Shown: positions 7,957-17,386, counted from the stretch's first letter. The stretch: DNA of 37,591 nt from JANOBD01 sp031411495 (GCA_031411495.1 JANOBD010000190.1:1-37591); one strand, 5' to 3'. The notes: generated by a model from the letters alone, not told the origin. Program-made: numbers and translations.

Positions 7957-9480
7957 CTACTCGTTCCGCTTGAAGATCGCCCAGCCGCTCGACTCTGCTT
8001 TGAGCGAATAGTGCGCGCTGATCTGGGATTGAAGCGAGGCCAGAAAGGCGTCGAACCGTTCCTGGCGGATCGGGTTCGCCGCCAGCTCCGGGCTTGTCCA
8101 TGCGAGTGATGTCTGCACCGACCACGGCACCACGAGCCACATCGGTTGCTTGTTGCGGATGTCGCTCAGCAGCCGGTTCCCGAGCGTTCTGGGCGATTCG
8201 TCGTCGATCACCATCATCCGATAGTGCGGCACCGGCGAGACGATGCGCCGGTCACTCATCGCCGCGAGGCGTGGCCAGTCGTTCATCCAGACGGTGTCGG
8301 TCGGCAGACTGATCTCGAGCAGTTTCGCTGCGATGTCCGCGCGCGGGCGATCGCGCTGCAGTTCGAGCGGCTTGGCGATCGACATGACGTTCAGGCACAA
8401 CAGCGGCAGGAATGTCGCCGCGAGAACGACCGGTGAACCGCCCCGGATGAGCGTGGCGGCGAGCAGGGTTGCGGGGCAGGCGAGCGGGAGAAAATAGTAG
8501 GGATAGGTTCTGCCCTGCGCGAGCGCGAGACCGAGATCGACCGCGAACCAGATTCCGGCGAATGCAGCCAGCTTCCCGCCGAAGGCAGTTTGCGCGGATT
8601 GTCGGCGTGTCAGGAGAGCCGCGAGCAGGATCGGAAACAGGACCATGCAGCAGACTTCGGCCGCGCGGGTGAGCATCATCGTGAAAGAGCGTGTCGAGTG
8701 TGACTGGTACGCCGCGATCGCGCGCTGCGAGTTCGCGAAGACGGTCCACTCGCCGGCGAGCGTGAGATAGATCCCGAAGAACACCAGCGGCACCATCACG
8801 CCCAAGCCGACAAGCAGCGCGAGGCGTACGCGTCGCTTCCGCAGGACGGGCGGCACGAGATAGACCGTTGCGAGCGCCGCGATCACGATGCCGATGGCGG
8901 TCGGCTTGAGCAGCAATCCCGTCCCCGCGGCGATGCCCAGCAGGAACGCGCTGCGCCGCCTCGATTCGACGATCATTCGAACCGCACCGAGTGCGCCGAT
9001 CGCCGAGGTAAGCACGAGCAGATGTTCGAGTTGAAAGATCGTGTGAACGAACGGCGTGAAGCAGAGACATGCAGCCGCAGCGACGATCGCGACGCGTGCG
9101 GATTCCTCGCCTGCCGCGATCACCGCGGTCCGCACGAGCACGGCCGCTGTCGCGGCAGCCATGCCGATCGACATCAGCCCCCACCCCAGCCAATTCGCTC
9201 CGAGCGCACGCCACGGAAGGCTCATGAGGATGCCGACGCTCGGCGATTTCACATCCAGCACGTCGACGCCGGGCGTTTTCCCTTCGGCCACCAGTTTCCC
9301 CATCAGGACAAACATCTCGCCGTCGGGTGAGTTGTCGAACCGCAGGACCGCCAGACGGCCGATAATGCACGCGAAAAGAAACGCGAGAACGAAGATCGTC
9401 CCGATCCGGCGCGGTGTCGGCGGCGCTGCGTACTCAAGGGTCACAGGATCAGTATCGACCAGCGGGCGGTTCGAGAACAC
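7957..9480 (-). CDS. Integral membrane GT-C glycosyltransferase (ArnT/PMT-like)
   Basis: A 507-residue polytopic protein with roughly ten hydrophobic segments and a soluble C-terminal tail of about 110 residues. The first loop after the first membrane segment carries the acidic motif NSPDGEMF (Asp53, Glu55) and the following GVDVLDVKSPSVG (Asp76 with KSP), the pattern seen in GT39/GT83-type enzymes that use polyprenyl-phosphate sugars and transfer to lipids or proteins on the outer face of the membrane. Donor and acceptor cannot be told from sequence. The assigned start is GTG 9480; there is no clear ribosome binding site, so a later start is possible but would cut into the first helix. It stands alone, flanked on both sides by family B repeat arms. 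Confidence 0.8.
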   Translation of the reverse strand: MFSNRPLVDTDPVTLEYAAPPTPRRIGTIFVLAFLFACIIGRLAVLRFDNSPDGEMFVLMGKLVAEGKTPGVDVLDVKSPSVGILMSLPWRALGANWLGWGLMSIGMAAATAAVLVRTAVIAAGEESARVAIVAAAACLCFTPFVHTIFQLEHLLVLTSAIGALGAVRMIVESRRRSAFLLGIAAGTGLLLKPTAIGIVIAALATVYLVPPVLRKRRVRLALLVGLGVMVPLVFFGIYLTLAGEWTVFANSQRAIAAYQSHSTRSFTMMLTRAAEVCCMVLFPILLAALLTRRQSAQTAFGGKLAAFAGIWFAVDLGLALAQGRTYPYYFLPLACPATLLAATLIRGGSPVVLAATFLPLLCLNVMSIAKPLELQRDRPRADIAAKLLEISLPTDTVWMNDWPRLAAMSDRRIVSPVPHYRMMVIDDESPRTLGNRLLSDIRNKQPMWLVVPWSVQTSLAWTSPELAANPIRQERFDAFLASLQSQISAHYSLKAESSGWAIFKRNE

Positions 9481-9675
9481 GAAAGTTGGCTTCGCCGGTG
9501 CGAGCGGTCAGCCGTTCTCGCAAAGGCAAATGCTCCAGGAACTCTCATCGCGCGGCGAATTGCCATCGAGCATCGGATTCGTCGTCGGCTTCAGTTTGTC
9601 ATATCGAGTCCGTCCCGGTCTCGCCGTGAGCGAGACGCTCACGATACGGATCAAATGCGCCACCGACCTCCGCAT

Positions 9676-9704
9676 GGTGTTCCATCAGCGACCCATCGGT
9701 GACT
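9676..9704. repeat. Family B repeat, half copy
   Basis: This 29-nt segment matches 7911-7939 at 27 of 29 positions (GGTGTTCCATC...GACCCATCGGTGACT). It lies 15 bp beyond the stop codon of the minus-strand ABC ATPase. I see no left arm, so it is a solitary half element. Confidence 0.75.
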
Positions 9705-9719
9705 ACAGGTCTGGAACCC

Positions 9720-10517
<798 letters not shown>

Positions 10518-10587
10518 GGGCGGAAGTATAGAAGATCGTGCAGGCAGGCATATCCACAATCTCGCAATTCACTTGTCGAACCGGCGC

Positions 10588-10631
10588 AAAAAAAGCTTGC
10601 GGCCTCATCCACCCCGATGAAGCCGCAAGCT
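10588..10631 (-). terminator. Rho-independent terminator of the stress-protein gene
   Basis: Two 16-nt arms (10594-10609 and 10616-10631) pair with one mismatch, and seven A at 10588-10594 on the plus strand give a minus-strand U run. It lies 91 bp past the stop of the universal stress protein gene and just upstream of the ABC ATPase, separating the two transcripts. Confidence 0.85.
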
Positions 10632-10721
10632 CGATGGTGTCACGGCCCCGCGTTTGCAACAGCGCGAAACACGTGCACTAACGTCATCGACAGGAACCGC
10701 GCTGGGTGCCCGGCTCTCCAG

Positions 10722-11366
10722 TTACTTCGCTGATACGCAAATCACGGGGCACGACGACTGACGAACTACGCCCTCGGCCGTGCTACCCATCAGGAAGTGT
10801 GAGATGCCGCGCCGCGCATGTGTGCCGATGACGATCACATCCGCACCAAACTCCTTTGCCGTTTCGACGAGCTTCGGTACGACCGGACCTTCGTGGACCA
10901 ATTGCTCGATATCGAGCGATGGCGCTTCATCCATTACGCGGCCGTGGGGGCTGAAGCGCTCCTGGGCGGTGGTGAGCAGGATTCTCGCCTGCTCACGCGC
11001 CAGGCTGCGCTCGCCGACAATGCTGACCGGCGCAGCGAACCCTTCGTACATGCCGACCGCATTGTCCACCACGTGAACGAGCGCAACCTTCACGTCGCTA
11101 CCACATGCCGCCAGCCGGACCGCCAGGTCCACGGCGGCCATGGCCTGCGGGCTCGAGTCCACCGCGACGAGGATCCGCTTGAATGGCGCGCCACTTACGG
11201 GATCGTCGTGACGAACTTCGTATTCCACTTCGCGGAGCAGGCGCGGCCGGTCGATCTGTACTCTCTGCAGGAGCGCCTCGTGCTGCGACGGCGGCGTGGG
11301 TTGCTGCAGTTCGACTTCCGCCTTGAGGTACGTCTGCATTTCGTGGAGTAAGGATCTGGATCGCAT
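10722..11366 (-). CDS. Universal stress protein (UspA family)
   Basis: A 214-residue cytoplasmic protein with one Usp domain at about residues 60-214. The domain opens FKRILVAVDSSPQAMAAVD and ends with GTHARRGISHFLMGSTAEGVVRQSSCPVICV, the nucleotide-binding end of the fold. The ATP motif G-X2-G-X9-G-S/T is only partly kept: the last G-S (MGST) is present but the first G-X2-G is altered, so ATP binding is uncertain. The first 55 residues are an extra segment (Gln/Glu-rich, probably helical) not found in minimal Usp proteins. The start ATG 11366 has a good AGGAG site, which partly overlaps a hairpin (11375-11398). It is transcribed alone, with its own terminator downstream. Confidence 0.9.
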   Translation of the reverse strand: MRSRSLLHEMQTYLKAEVELQQPTPPSQHEALLQRVQIDRPRLLREVEYEVRHDDPVSGAPFKRILVAVDSSPQAMAAVDLAVRLAACGSDVKVALVHVVDNAVGMYEGFAAPVSIVGERSLAREQARILLTTAQERFSPHGRVMDEAPSLDIEQLVHEGPVVPKLVETAKEFGADVIVIGTHARRGISHFLMGSTAEGVVRQSSCPVICVSAK

Positions 11367-11374
11367 CGGGCGCT

Positions 11375-11398
11375 CCTTTCGGGAAGAACCCCGAGAGG
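11375..11398 (-). promoter_or_regulatory. Leader hairpin overlapping the usp ribosome binding site
   Basis: On the minus strand CCTCTCGGG (11398-11390) can pair with CCCGAAAGG (11383-11375), eight of nine positions, around a 6-nt loop. The 3' arm includes the GG of the AGGAG ribosome binding site. Melting this stem would expose the site, so a temperature- or structure-dependent control of the stress protein is possible. Confidence 0.35.
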
Positions 11399-11429
11399 AT
11401 TGTGGCGCGCGGATCGATCCACGGCAGCG

Positions 11430-11987
11430 CTATTTCGTCGCAGCCGAAGCGGGTTTCGGCGCGGATTGATCCGGCGCGGCTTGACTCAGGACGGTTTGGT
11501 TATTCGAAGCCTGCGGCGGCGTGCGCGACTTGAGGCCCTGCGCGTAAATGCCGGGCGAAGAGTCGGGAATGGCGACGGCGCCGCAGCTCTTGGCGTAGAA
11601 ATCGGTCGGTCCCGCGCCGCCGATGATGCCGTACGCGTAGCCAAGCTCCTTGAGCCCGTGAAGAGAAGCGAGCAGCAGCGCCTGGCCGAGGCCCTTGCCG
11701 CGCAGTGCCGGGTCGACGCCGGTGGGGCCGAAGAATCCACGCGTCGTACATTCGTACGCCGCAAAGCCGACGACTTCGCCATCGAGGATCGCGATGAAGA
11801 CGCTTACCGGTTTGTTCGCGTAGCCGACGCTGATTTCATCGGCCCAGCCCTGCGTGAAGTGTCTGACGACAAACTCCGCGACGCGCGAGATCTCATACGG
11901 CCGGGCGCGGCGGATGATGACGTTTGCTTTCGCCATCGCGGCCAGCGACGGTTCCAGCGGTGGGAGTGCGTAAAGCTTGACGAGCAT
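11430..11987 (-). CDS. GNAT-family N-acetyltransferase
   Basis: The 185-residue protein contains an acetyl-CoA binding fold at about residues 23-150. Motif A is GVDPALRGKGLGQALLLASLH, with the R/Q-x-x-G-x-G/A pattern as RGKGLG. Other blocks are FGPTGVD, EVVGFAAYECTTRGFF and YGIIGGAGPTDFYAKSCGA. I chose ATG 11987 (MLVKLYALPP) since this opening recurs, from memory, in related acetyltransferases; a TTG at 12017 or ATG at 11996 would lengthen it, and no start has a clear ribosome binding site. The substrate is unknown. The last 35 residues are Ala/Pro/Gln/Ser-rich and probably disordered. Confidence 0.85.
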   Translation of the reverse strand: MLVKLYALPPLEPSLAAMAKANVIIRRARPYEISRVAEFVVRHFTQGWADEISVGYANKPVSVFIAILDGEVVGFAAYECTTRGFFGPTGVDPALRGKGLGQALLLASLHGLKELGYAYGIIGGAGPTDFYAKSCGAVAIPDSSPGIYAQGLKSRTPPQASNNQTVLSQAAPDQSAPKPASAATK

Positions 11988-12035
11988 GTCGGGCATGCGA
12001 CGGATGATATCAGGCAAGCGGGCAATGCGGCGAGT

Positions 12036-13022
12036 TTACGCCGATCGCGCCCGCCGCCCCGGCTTGCGCTCTTTGATCTCGTAGAGTCGACGGTCGGCGA
12101 GCTCCATCAGCTGTTTGACGTCTTTCATCTTGCCGTCCGACAGCGCTGAGACGCCGATCGACAAACCCGGCGGCAACGCGAGCTTGCGCGGCCTTGCCAG
12201 GTGATCCACCAGGCTCGCCAGGCGGCCGCCGAGCTTTTCGCCCATGGCCCGCGAGCTGCGCGGCATCACGATGACGAACTCGTCTCCGCCCACCCGGTAG
12301 GCGCTGTCATGCTCGCGAATACTCGAATGGATGATCTCGGCGATCGCCTTGAGCATCTCGTCGCCGGCGGCGTGGCCGAGCGTGTCGTTGAGCGGCTTGA
12401 AGTTGTCCACGTCGATCATCAATACGCACAAGTCCTCGCAGGTGTCGACGCACGCTTTGAAGATCTGCGGCATCATCGTGTCGAAGGCGCGGCGATTGTT
12501 CAGGCCGGTGAGGCCATCGCGGGCGGCCTGTGTTTTGAAGGTGCTGAGCTGGCGCTCCAGGGCATCGGTCCGGCTGAGGATGCGCTGGCGCATTTCCTCC
12601 TGCAAGGCGAGGTTGTCGCGCTTCTGTTCCCGCATGTCGAGCAGGATGGCGCGGACGGGTTCCACCAGGACGCGTGCACCGCCGCTGACCTTTTCCAGCT
12701 CGCCCACCGGCGCTTCGCCGGCGCGGATCTCGTTCACCACCTTCGCGAACACCCGGCAGGAACGCCTCCAGTAGATCAGTTCCCGCACGATCGCACCGAG
12801 CGTGAAAAGCGCGATCAGGCAAGCCGCCAATACCAGTACCGAGACCGTGAGCGTGACGTGGTCTGGAAACTCGGTGATGACCAGATTGCCCAGCAGCAGG
12901 CTGAGCAGGAAAAGACACGTGGTGCAGACGGCCGCCAGCGCGCGCACCATCGTCACGCGCGGAAGATGACTACCGACCCGAGCAACAGCGGAGCCCGGTT
13001 TGGACTGGCTCGTCGAACCCAT
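12036..13022 (-). CDS. Membrane-anchored diguanylate cyclase (GGDEF)
   Basis: Predicted to make cyclic di-GMP from two GTP. The 328-residue protein has two membrane helices (about 27-48 and 57-80), a linker of 85 residues with coiled-coil character (131-165), and a GGDEF domain from about 165 to 318. The domain starts ARDGLTGLNNRRAF, has metal/substrate residues in MIDVDNFKPLND, and an intact GGDEF active-site motif at 245-249. An inhibitory RxxD site (R236-E-H-D239) lies exactly five residues before the motif, so product feedback inhibition is expected. There is no sensor domain outside the membrane. The start ATG 13022 has a weak AACAGG upstream. Confidence 0.93.
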   Translation of the reverse strand: MGSTSQSKPGSAVARVGSHLPRVTMVRALAAVCTTCLFLLSLLLGNLVITEFPDHVTLTVSVLVLAACLIALFTLGAIVRELIYWRRSCRVFAKVVNEIRAGEAPVGELEKVSGGARVLVEPVRAILLDMREQKRDNLALQEEMRQRILSRTDALERQLSTFKTQAARDGLTGLNNRRAFDTMMPQIFKACVDTCEDLCVLMIDVDNFKPLNDTLGHAAGDEMLKAIAEIIHSSIREHDSAYRVGGDEFVIVMPRSSRAMGEKLGGRLASLVDHLARPRKLALPPGLSIGVSALSDGKMKDVKQLMELADRRLYEIKERKPGRRARSA

Positions 13023-13258
13023 GCCTGTTGAATCGTCGCGCGTGCGGGCCGACTTAATGAATAAAAAGCGAATGTGGCCAATAATCGCGGCGAGAGCATG
13101 TCATGTCTCGCGGGAATGAATTACCTCACGCCCGGGAGGATTCTCCAGGTCCCCCTTCGGTTCCAGCTTGACCGGCCGATAACGATGTCGCCCTCGCGGC
13201 TGAGGATCGCGGCGGCGACCCTTGGATTTTCAATCCGCTTCAAGCACACTCTTCGCCC

Positions 13259-14104
13259 ATGCGCTCTCTCGGCATCGATATTGGCGGCACCAGTACCAAA
13301 CTCGCGCTCCTCGAAGACGGCAAAGTCCTCTGGACGGGCCAGAGCGGCTTCTACTCACGCCCCGACCCGGCGGGATTGCGCCAGGCGCTGCTCGACGCCG
13401 CAAAAGGCCGCGTCGAGCGTGTCGATCGCTGCGGCATCTGTGTGCCCGGAATCCAGAATGAAGAGCGGACCATGGTCATCAACAGCGTGAATGTGCCCGG
13501 GCTGAACGGTTTGCCGCTGATCGACCTGGTGCGCGGGGCGTTCGGCGGCGCGATCAGCCAGTTGAAGGTCTGTAATGATGCGATCAGCTGCGCTTCCGAT
13601 GTCGTGGCGTCACTCAATCTCAAGGGCCGCGTCGTCGTGCTGGCGATGGGGACCGGCGTGGGAGCGGCCGTGCTCGATGACGGCGTACCCCTGCTGGTGG
13701 ACGGCGAATCGCCCGGACACATCGGCATGCTGGACGTGAGCGTCGGCGAGAACCCGCCGCTCGGACCCGACGGCGGCGCGGGATGTCTCGAGGGATATAT
13801 CGGGGTGCCGGCCCTCAAACGCGATTACGGCGACGACGTCAACGCGACGCTCGCGCGTCTCACCGCGAACGATCTTTGCCTCAAAGCGCTCGCCCGCGCG
13901 ATCCGAATCTGCCACGCGATGTTCCGCCCGCATCACGTCGTCCTCGCCGGCGGCGTCGGCACGCGGCTGCGCGACAAACTGCCGATCATCTGCAAGCTCG
14001 TCGAGACCAATCTCACCTCGATCGCACGGCCAGACCGGACGCTGCAATGTGCCGCCAACGATTTCCACGCGGCGTGCGGCGCGGCGCGGTTAAGTTCACG
14101 GTGA
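13259..14104 (+). CDS. ROK-family sugar kinase or regulator-like protein
   Basis: A 281-residue ROK protein without an N-terminal DNA-binding domain, so a kinase rather than a repressor. The ATP phosphate loop LGIDIGGTSTKLALL is at 4-18, the catalytic Asp107 in VCNDAISCA, GTGVGAAVL at 131-139 and His154 in SPGHIGML. The structural zinc motif CxCGxxGCxE of most ROK kinases is reduced to GPDGGAGCLE: only the last Cys (176) remains, so zinc binding is probably lost or altered. The substrate is likely a hexose or N-acyl hexosamine but cannot be assigned. ATG 13259 has no Shine-Dalgarno sequence. It is divergent from the GGDEF gene. Confidence 0.85.
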   Translation: MRSLGIDIGGTSTKLALLEDGKVLWTGQSGFYSRPDPAGLRQALLDAAKGRVERVDRCGICVPGIQNEERTMVINSVNVPGLNGLPLIDLVRGAFGGAISQLKVCNDAISCASDVVASLNLKGRVVVLAMGTGVGAAVLDDGVPLLVDGESPGHIGMLDVSVGENPPLGPDGGAGCLEGYIGVPALKRDYGDDVNATLARLTANDLCLKALARAIRICHAMFRPHHVVLAGGVGTRLRDKLPIICKLVETNLTSIARPDRTLQCAANDFHAACGAARLSSR

Positions 14105-14164
14105 GCGATTCGGCCGCGGAAAGGGAAGCGCGTTCAATCGATTGCGTCGATGAGAAAAAACTCT

Positions 14165-14241
14165 GTCATGCAGAGCGTACTCGCGAAGCATCCACTCCCG
14201 ACGTTCGAAAGTAGATGCTTCGCGAGTACGCGCTGGATGAC
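14165..14241. repeat. Inverted-repeat element, family C, copy 1
   Basis: Two 28-nt arms (14165-14192 and 14214-14241) are complementary at 26 of 28 positions around a 21-nt loop. Arms begin or end with GTCATGCAGAGCG / CGCTGGATGAC and contain TACTCGCGAAG. The element lies 60 bp after the ROK gene and 99 bp before the aminotransferase. Related elements are at 17276-17386 and 37001-37163. Confidence 0.85.
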
Positions 14242-14340
14242 AAAATCCGACTTCCCCGTTTCGCGATCGTCAATCCGCCGATTGGAATCCCCGCCCCACT
14301 TCCGCTACGGTTTCTCCACTCTTTTTCAGCAGGAACCGCA

Positions 14341-15549
14341 ATGATTTCGCTCGCAGATCGTGTTTCACTCGTCGCCGATTCGATCACGCTGGCCGTCACC
14401 GCCAAGGCCCGCGCGCTCAAGGCGCAGGGGATTGATGTCGTCGGCTTCGGCGCCGGCGAGCCCGACTTTGACACGCCGCAGTTCATCAAGGACGCCGCCG
14501 TCGATGCGCTCGCCAAGGGCCAGACCAAGTACACGCCGACACCGTGCATTCCCGAGCTGAAGAAGGCGATCGTCGAGAAGTTCAAGCGCGACAACGGCCT
14601 GGTCTACACCGAGAACCAGGTCTCCACCGGTGCCGGCGGAAAGCAGTGCCTTTACATCGCGTTTCTCGCGACTCTCAACCCCGGCGATGAAGTGCTGATC
14701 CCCTCGCCGTTCTGGGTGAGCTACCCGGAGCAGGCGAAGTTGGCCGGCGGCGTGCCGGTGATCCTTCCCGGTGATGAGAGCAAAGGGTTCAAGATCACCC
14801 CGCAGCAGTTGGCGCACGCGATCAATGCGAAGACCAAAGCGATCGTCATCAACTCGCCTTCAAATCCGTCCGGCATCGCGTATACGCCAGAAGAGCTCAA
14901 GGCGCTTGCGGACGTGATCGCCGATCATTCGCAGGTGCTGGTCTTCGCTGACGAGATTTACGAGAAGCTGATCTACGGCGGCCTGAAGTTCGCGAGCTTT
15001 GCCACCCTGCGACCGGAGTTGTACGACCGGACGCTTACCTTTAACTGCCACAGCAAGAGCTTCGCGATGACCGGCTGGCGGCTGGGCTACGTGGCGGGCC
15101 CTAAATACATCATCGACGCCATGAACAAGCTGCAGAGCCAGATCAGTTCGCACGTCACCAGCTTCGTGCAGATGCCCGGTGCGGTGGCGCTCAACGATCC
15201 GCGCGGCGCAACGAGCATCGAAGAGATGCGCGTGCAGTTCGAAAAACGGGGGCTGCACATGTGGGAGCGCTTGAGCACCCTGCCGGGCGTGTACTGCGTC
15301 AAGCCGCAGGGAGCGTTCTACTGCTTCCCGAACGTGAGCAGACACTTCGGCAAGACGGCGCCGAACGGCACGAAGATTACCGACGCGATCAGCTTCAGCA
15401 GCGCGCTGCTGGAAAGTTCACACGTTGCGGTGGTACCCGGTAACGACAGCGGTTTCGACACGCACGTGCGGCTCAGCTTCGCGACGAGCATGCCGCAGAT
15501 CGACAAAGGGATCGACCGGATCGGCGAGTTCCTGGCGAAGCTGGCCTGA
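14341..15549 (+). CDS. Class I aminotransferase (aspartate aminotransferase type)
   Basis: A pyridoxal-phosphate enzyme of 402 residues, most similar to the bacterial aspartate aminotransferase subgroup that includes many bifunctional aspartate/prephenate enzymes. Lys239 in CHSKSFAMTGWRLGY forms the Schiff base; Asn175 (SPSNPSG), Asp204 and Tyr207 (FADEIYEKL) bind the cofactor, and an Arg in VRLSFATS binds the substrate carboxylate. The N terminus VGFGAGEPDFDTP is the usual substrate-side loop. The start ATG 14341 has AGGAA upstream; an in-frame start at 14215 would run through the family C repeat and is rejected. It may act in aspartate or aromatic amino acid metabolism. A good terminator follows at 15581. 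Confidence 0.93.
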   Translation: MISLADRVSLVADSITLAVTAKARALKAQGIDVVGFGAGEPDFDTPQFIKDAAVDALAKGQTKYTPTPCIPELKKAIVEKFKRDNGLVYTENQVSTGAGGKQCLYIAFLATLNPGDEVLIPSPFWVSYPEQAKLAGGVPVILPGDESKGFKITPQQLAHAINAKTKAIVINSPSNPSGIAYTPEELKALADVIADHSQVLVFADEIYEKLIYGGLKFASFATLRPELYDRTLTFNCHSKSFAMTGWRLGYVAGPKYIIDAMNKLQSQISSHVTSFVQMPGAVALNDPRGATSIEEMRVQFEKRGLHMWERLSTLPGVYCVKPQGAFYCFPNVSRHFGKTAPNGTKITDAISFSSALLESSHVAVVPGNDSGFDTHVRLSFATSMPQIDKGIDRIGEFLAKLA

Positions 15550-15580
15550 ATCGGCCCCGCACGGCAATGCAAATAACACG

Positions 15581-15607
15581 ACTGCCCCGCACGGCGCGGG
15601 GCAGTTT
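15581..15607 (+). terminator. Terminator after the aminotransferase gene
   Basis: ACTGCCCCGC (15581-15590) and GCGGGGCAGT (15596-15605) form a perfect 10-bp stem with a 5-nt loop, followed by a short T run (15605-15607). It starts 31 bp past the aminotransferase stop and lies in the convergent gap with the DUF4870 gene. Confidence 0.75.
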
Positions 15608-15631
15608 GATCTGGCGACCTGATTTTGCGGC

Positions 15632-16030
15632 TCACTTGAACGCGGGGATGCCGAAGGGGTAGCTGCCCTCTTCGCCGCGATTGGCCTTCATCGCGTTGAT
15701 GATGACGAACACCAGATTGGTGATGAAGAGCGCCACATTGAGAAGCACGCCGATGCAGAAGATCCACGAGGTGAGAACGCCGATCACATAGCCGGCGAGG
15801 ACCACCAGTCCCCAGTTCATCGCCATGATGGCCTGGCGATTGACGAACGGCGGATTCTTTTCCTTGGTGATCGCCCAGAAGATCAGTGGTCCGAGGAACG
15901 CAAAGAACTCCAGCAGGTGGACGATCATTCCCATCTGTCGTGCGTTTGGATCCGTCTCGATCGGGCCTGCGGATGAATAACCAACGGGCGGCGGCGGGGT
16001 TTGCGGCGGCGGAACATTCGGGTCTGACAT
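15632..16030 (-). CDS. DUF4870 family membrane protein
   Basis: A 132-residue protein with a Pro-rich N terminus (residues 5-16) and three hydrophobic segments (about 36-54, 70-89 and 92-112). The motif order HLLEFFAFLGPLIFWAITKEKNPPFVNRQAIMAMNW fits DUF4870, small membrane proteins of unknown function related to TM2/Tic20-like folds; the C terminus ends YPFGIPAFK like many relatives. ATG 16030 has GAGGAG 6 nt upstream, which decides the start; an upstream start at 16084 is unsupported. It is convergent with the aminotransferase and divergent from the transaldolase. Confidence 0.88.
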   Translation of the reverse strand: MSDPNVPPPQTPPPPVGYSSAGPIETDPNARQMGMIVHLLEFFAFLGPLIFWAITKEKNPPFVNRQAIMAMNWGLVVLAGYVIGVLTSWIFCIGVLLNVALFITNLVFVIINAMKANRGEEGSYPFGIPAFK

Positions 16031-16206
16031 GGAGAACTCCTCTTCAAATGTAGAACGCGACTCGCTCTGACCCAAGGATCGCACGATCTTTCCCGTCTGG
16101 CAATCTCCGCCGGCCCGGCGATTATCTGTTTTGGCAGTCCGGCCCGGGCTTTTGCTTCGCGGACCGATCCCCCTACCATTGCTCTAACGCACACGGAGGC
16201 TCGCTC

Positions 16207-17259
16207 ATGTCCACTGGCATCAAATCCCTCGTCGAAGTCGGCACCAAGGTCTGGCTCGACTCGATCGACCCCGAACTCGTCAAATCCAACCGCGCCAAAG
16301 GCGCCACCGGCGCCACCAGCAACCCCATCATCATCTCCGACCTCATCAACACCGGCCGATTTGATGAGCTGATGAAATCGCTTTTCGAAAAAAACCTCGA
16401 TGACGAAGCCGTCGCCTGGGCAATGACCGACAAGCTGGTTTCCGATGCGCAGGCGGTCTTCAAACCGGTGTGGAGTGAGACCAAGGGAAACGACGGCTAC
16501 GTGAGTTTCGAGCTCGACCCGCTCCTGGAAGATGTGGAAAAGAACTATCCGCACGCGGATCGCGTCAAGCACTACAAGGATCTGGGCAGGAAGTGGTCGG
16601 CCGGCCACCAGAACCGGATGATGAAAGTCCCCGCCACACCCGCGGGCATCGACGCACTGGAAGACCTCGCCGCGGCGGGACTCACCATTAATGTCACCCT
16701 GATTTTCAGCGAGCGGCAGTACAAGGCCGCGCGCGATGCGATCTGGCGCGGCGCACAGAAGCGCAAATCACTCGAGAACTTCAAGAGCGTCTACAGCATC
16801 TTCGTCTCGCGCGTGGATGTGTATACGCAGAAGAATGTGCCCGAACTGAGCGCAGATGCACAGGGCCTCGTCGGCATCGTGAACGTCAAAGAACTCTGGA
16901 AGATGAACCAGGACTTCTGGGCCGACAAGAAGCTGGCCCTGAAACAGGAGATCATCTTCGCCTCTACCGGCACCAAGGACCCCAAGCTTCCCGCCGACAA
17001 GTACGTCGAAGCGCTCGCGGGCAGCGACATCCAGACCAATCCCCCCGCCACCAACGAAGCCGTCGAAAAGCTCGGCAAGACCTACACCCGGCAGGTCGAC
17101 AAGCTGCCGGCGAAGGCGATCGTCGATGAGATTCACCAGAAGGTCGATCAGAAGAAGCTCGAAGAAGTGCTGATGAAAGAAGGCCTCGCGAAGTTTGCCG
17201 ACCCCCAGAAGGGATTGCTCAAAACGATCGCCGGGAAGCGGGCGCAGTTGAAGAAGTGA
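16207..17259 (+). CDS. tal: Transaldolase
   Basis: Transfers a three-carbon dihydroxyacetone unit from sedoheptulose 7-phosphate to glyceraldehyde 3-phosphate in the non-oxidative pentose phosphate pathway. The 350-residue protein has Asp18 (WLDSI), GATGATSNPIII at 32-43, the Schiff-base Lys140 in RMMKVPAT, and LTINVTLIFS at 159-168, all standard for the family. ATG 16207 follows ACGGAGG. The length is close to transaldolases of the longer bacterial class. It would process the xylulose 5-phosphate made by the araBAD enzymes (via transketolase), but it is 9 kb away in its own transcript. Confidence 0.95.
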   Translation: MSTGIKSLVEVGTKVWLDSIDPELVKSNRAKGATGATSNPIIISDLINTGRFDELMKSLFEKNLDDEAVAWAMTDKLVSDAQAVFKPVWSETKGNDGYVSFELDPLLEDVEKNYPHADRVKHYKDLGRKWSAGHQNRMMKVPATPAGIDALEDLAAAGLTINVTLIFSERQYKAARDAIWRGAQKRKSLENFKSVYSIFVSRVDVYTQKNVPELSADAQGLVGIVNVKELWKMNQDFWADKKLALKQEIIFASTGTKDPKLPADKYVEALAGSDIQTNPPATNEAVEKLGKTYTRQVDKLPAKAIVDEIHQKVDQKKLEEVLMKEGLAKFADPQKGLLKTIAGKRAQLKK

Positions 17260-17275
17260 ACGTTTCGCAATGCGT

Positions 17276-17386
17276 GTCATGCGGAGCGTACTCGCGAAAC
17301 ATCTGGAGTAGAGGTCTAGCAGTTCGCGTCGGGCAACTGCACCAAGCCGACTTCTATAGACCCTTCGCGAGTACGCTCTGGGTGAC
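17276..17386. repeat. Inverted-repeat element, family C, copy 2
   Basis: Two 23-nt arms (17276-17298, 17364-17386) are complementary at 20 of 23 positions, with GTCATGCGGAGCG on the left and CGCTCTGGGTGAC on the right, sharing the TACTCGCGAA core with copy 1. The 65-nt loop is unrelated to copy 1. It begins 17 bp after the transaldolase stop. Confidence 0.85.

Noticed and set aside
14215..14340. A 42-residue N-terminal extension of the aminotransferase starting at ATG 14215.
   Set aside because: The start lies in the family C inverted repeat and the extension is not conserved; ATG 14341 has AGGAA upstream and the protein then begins as expected.
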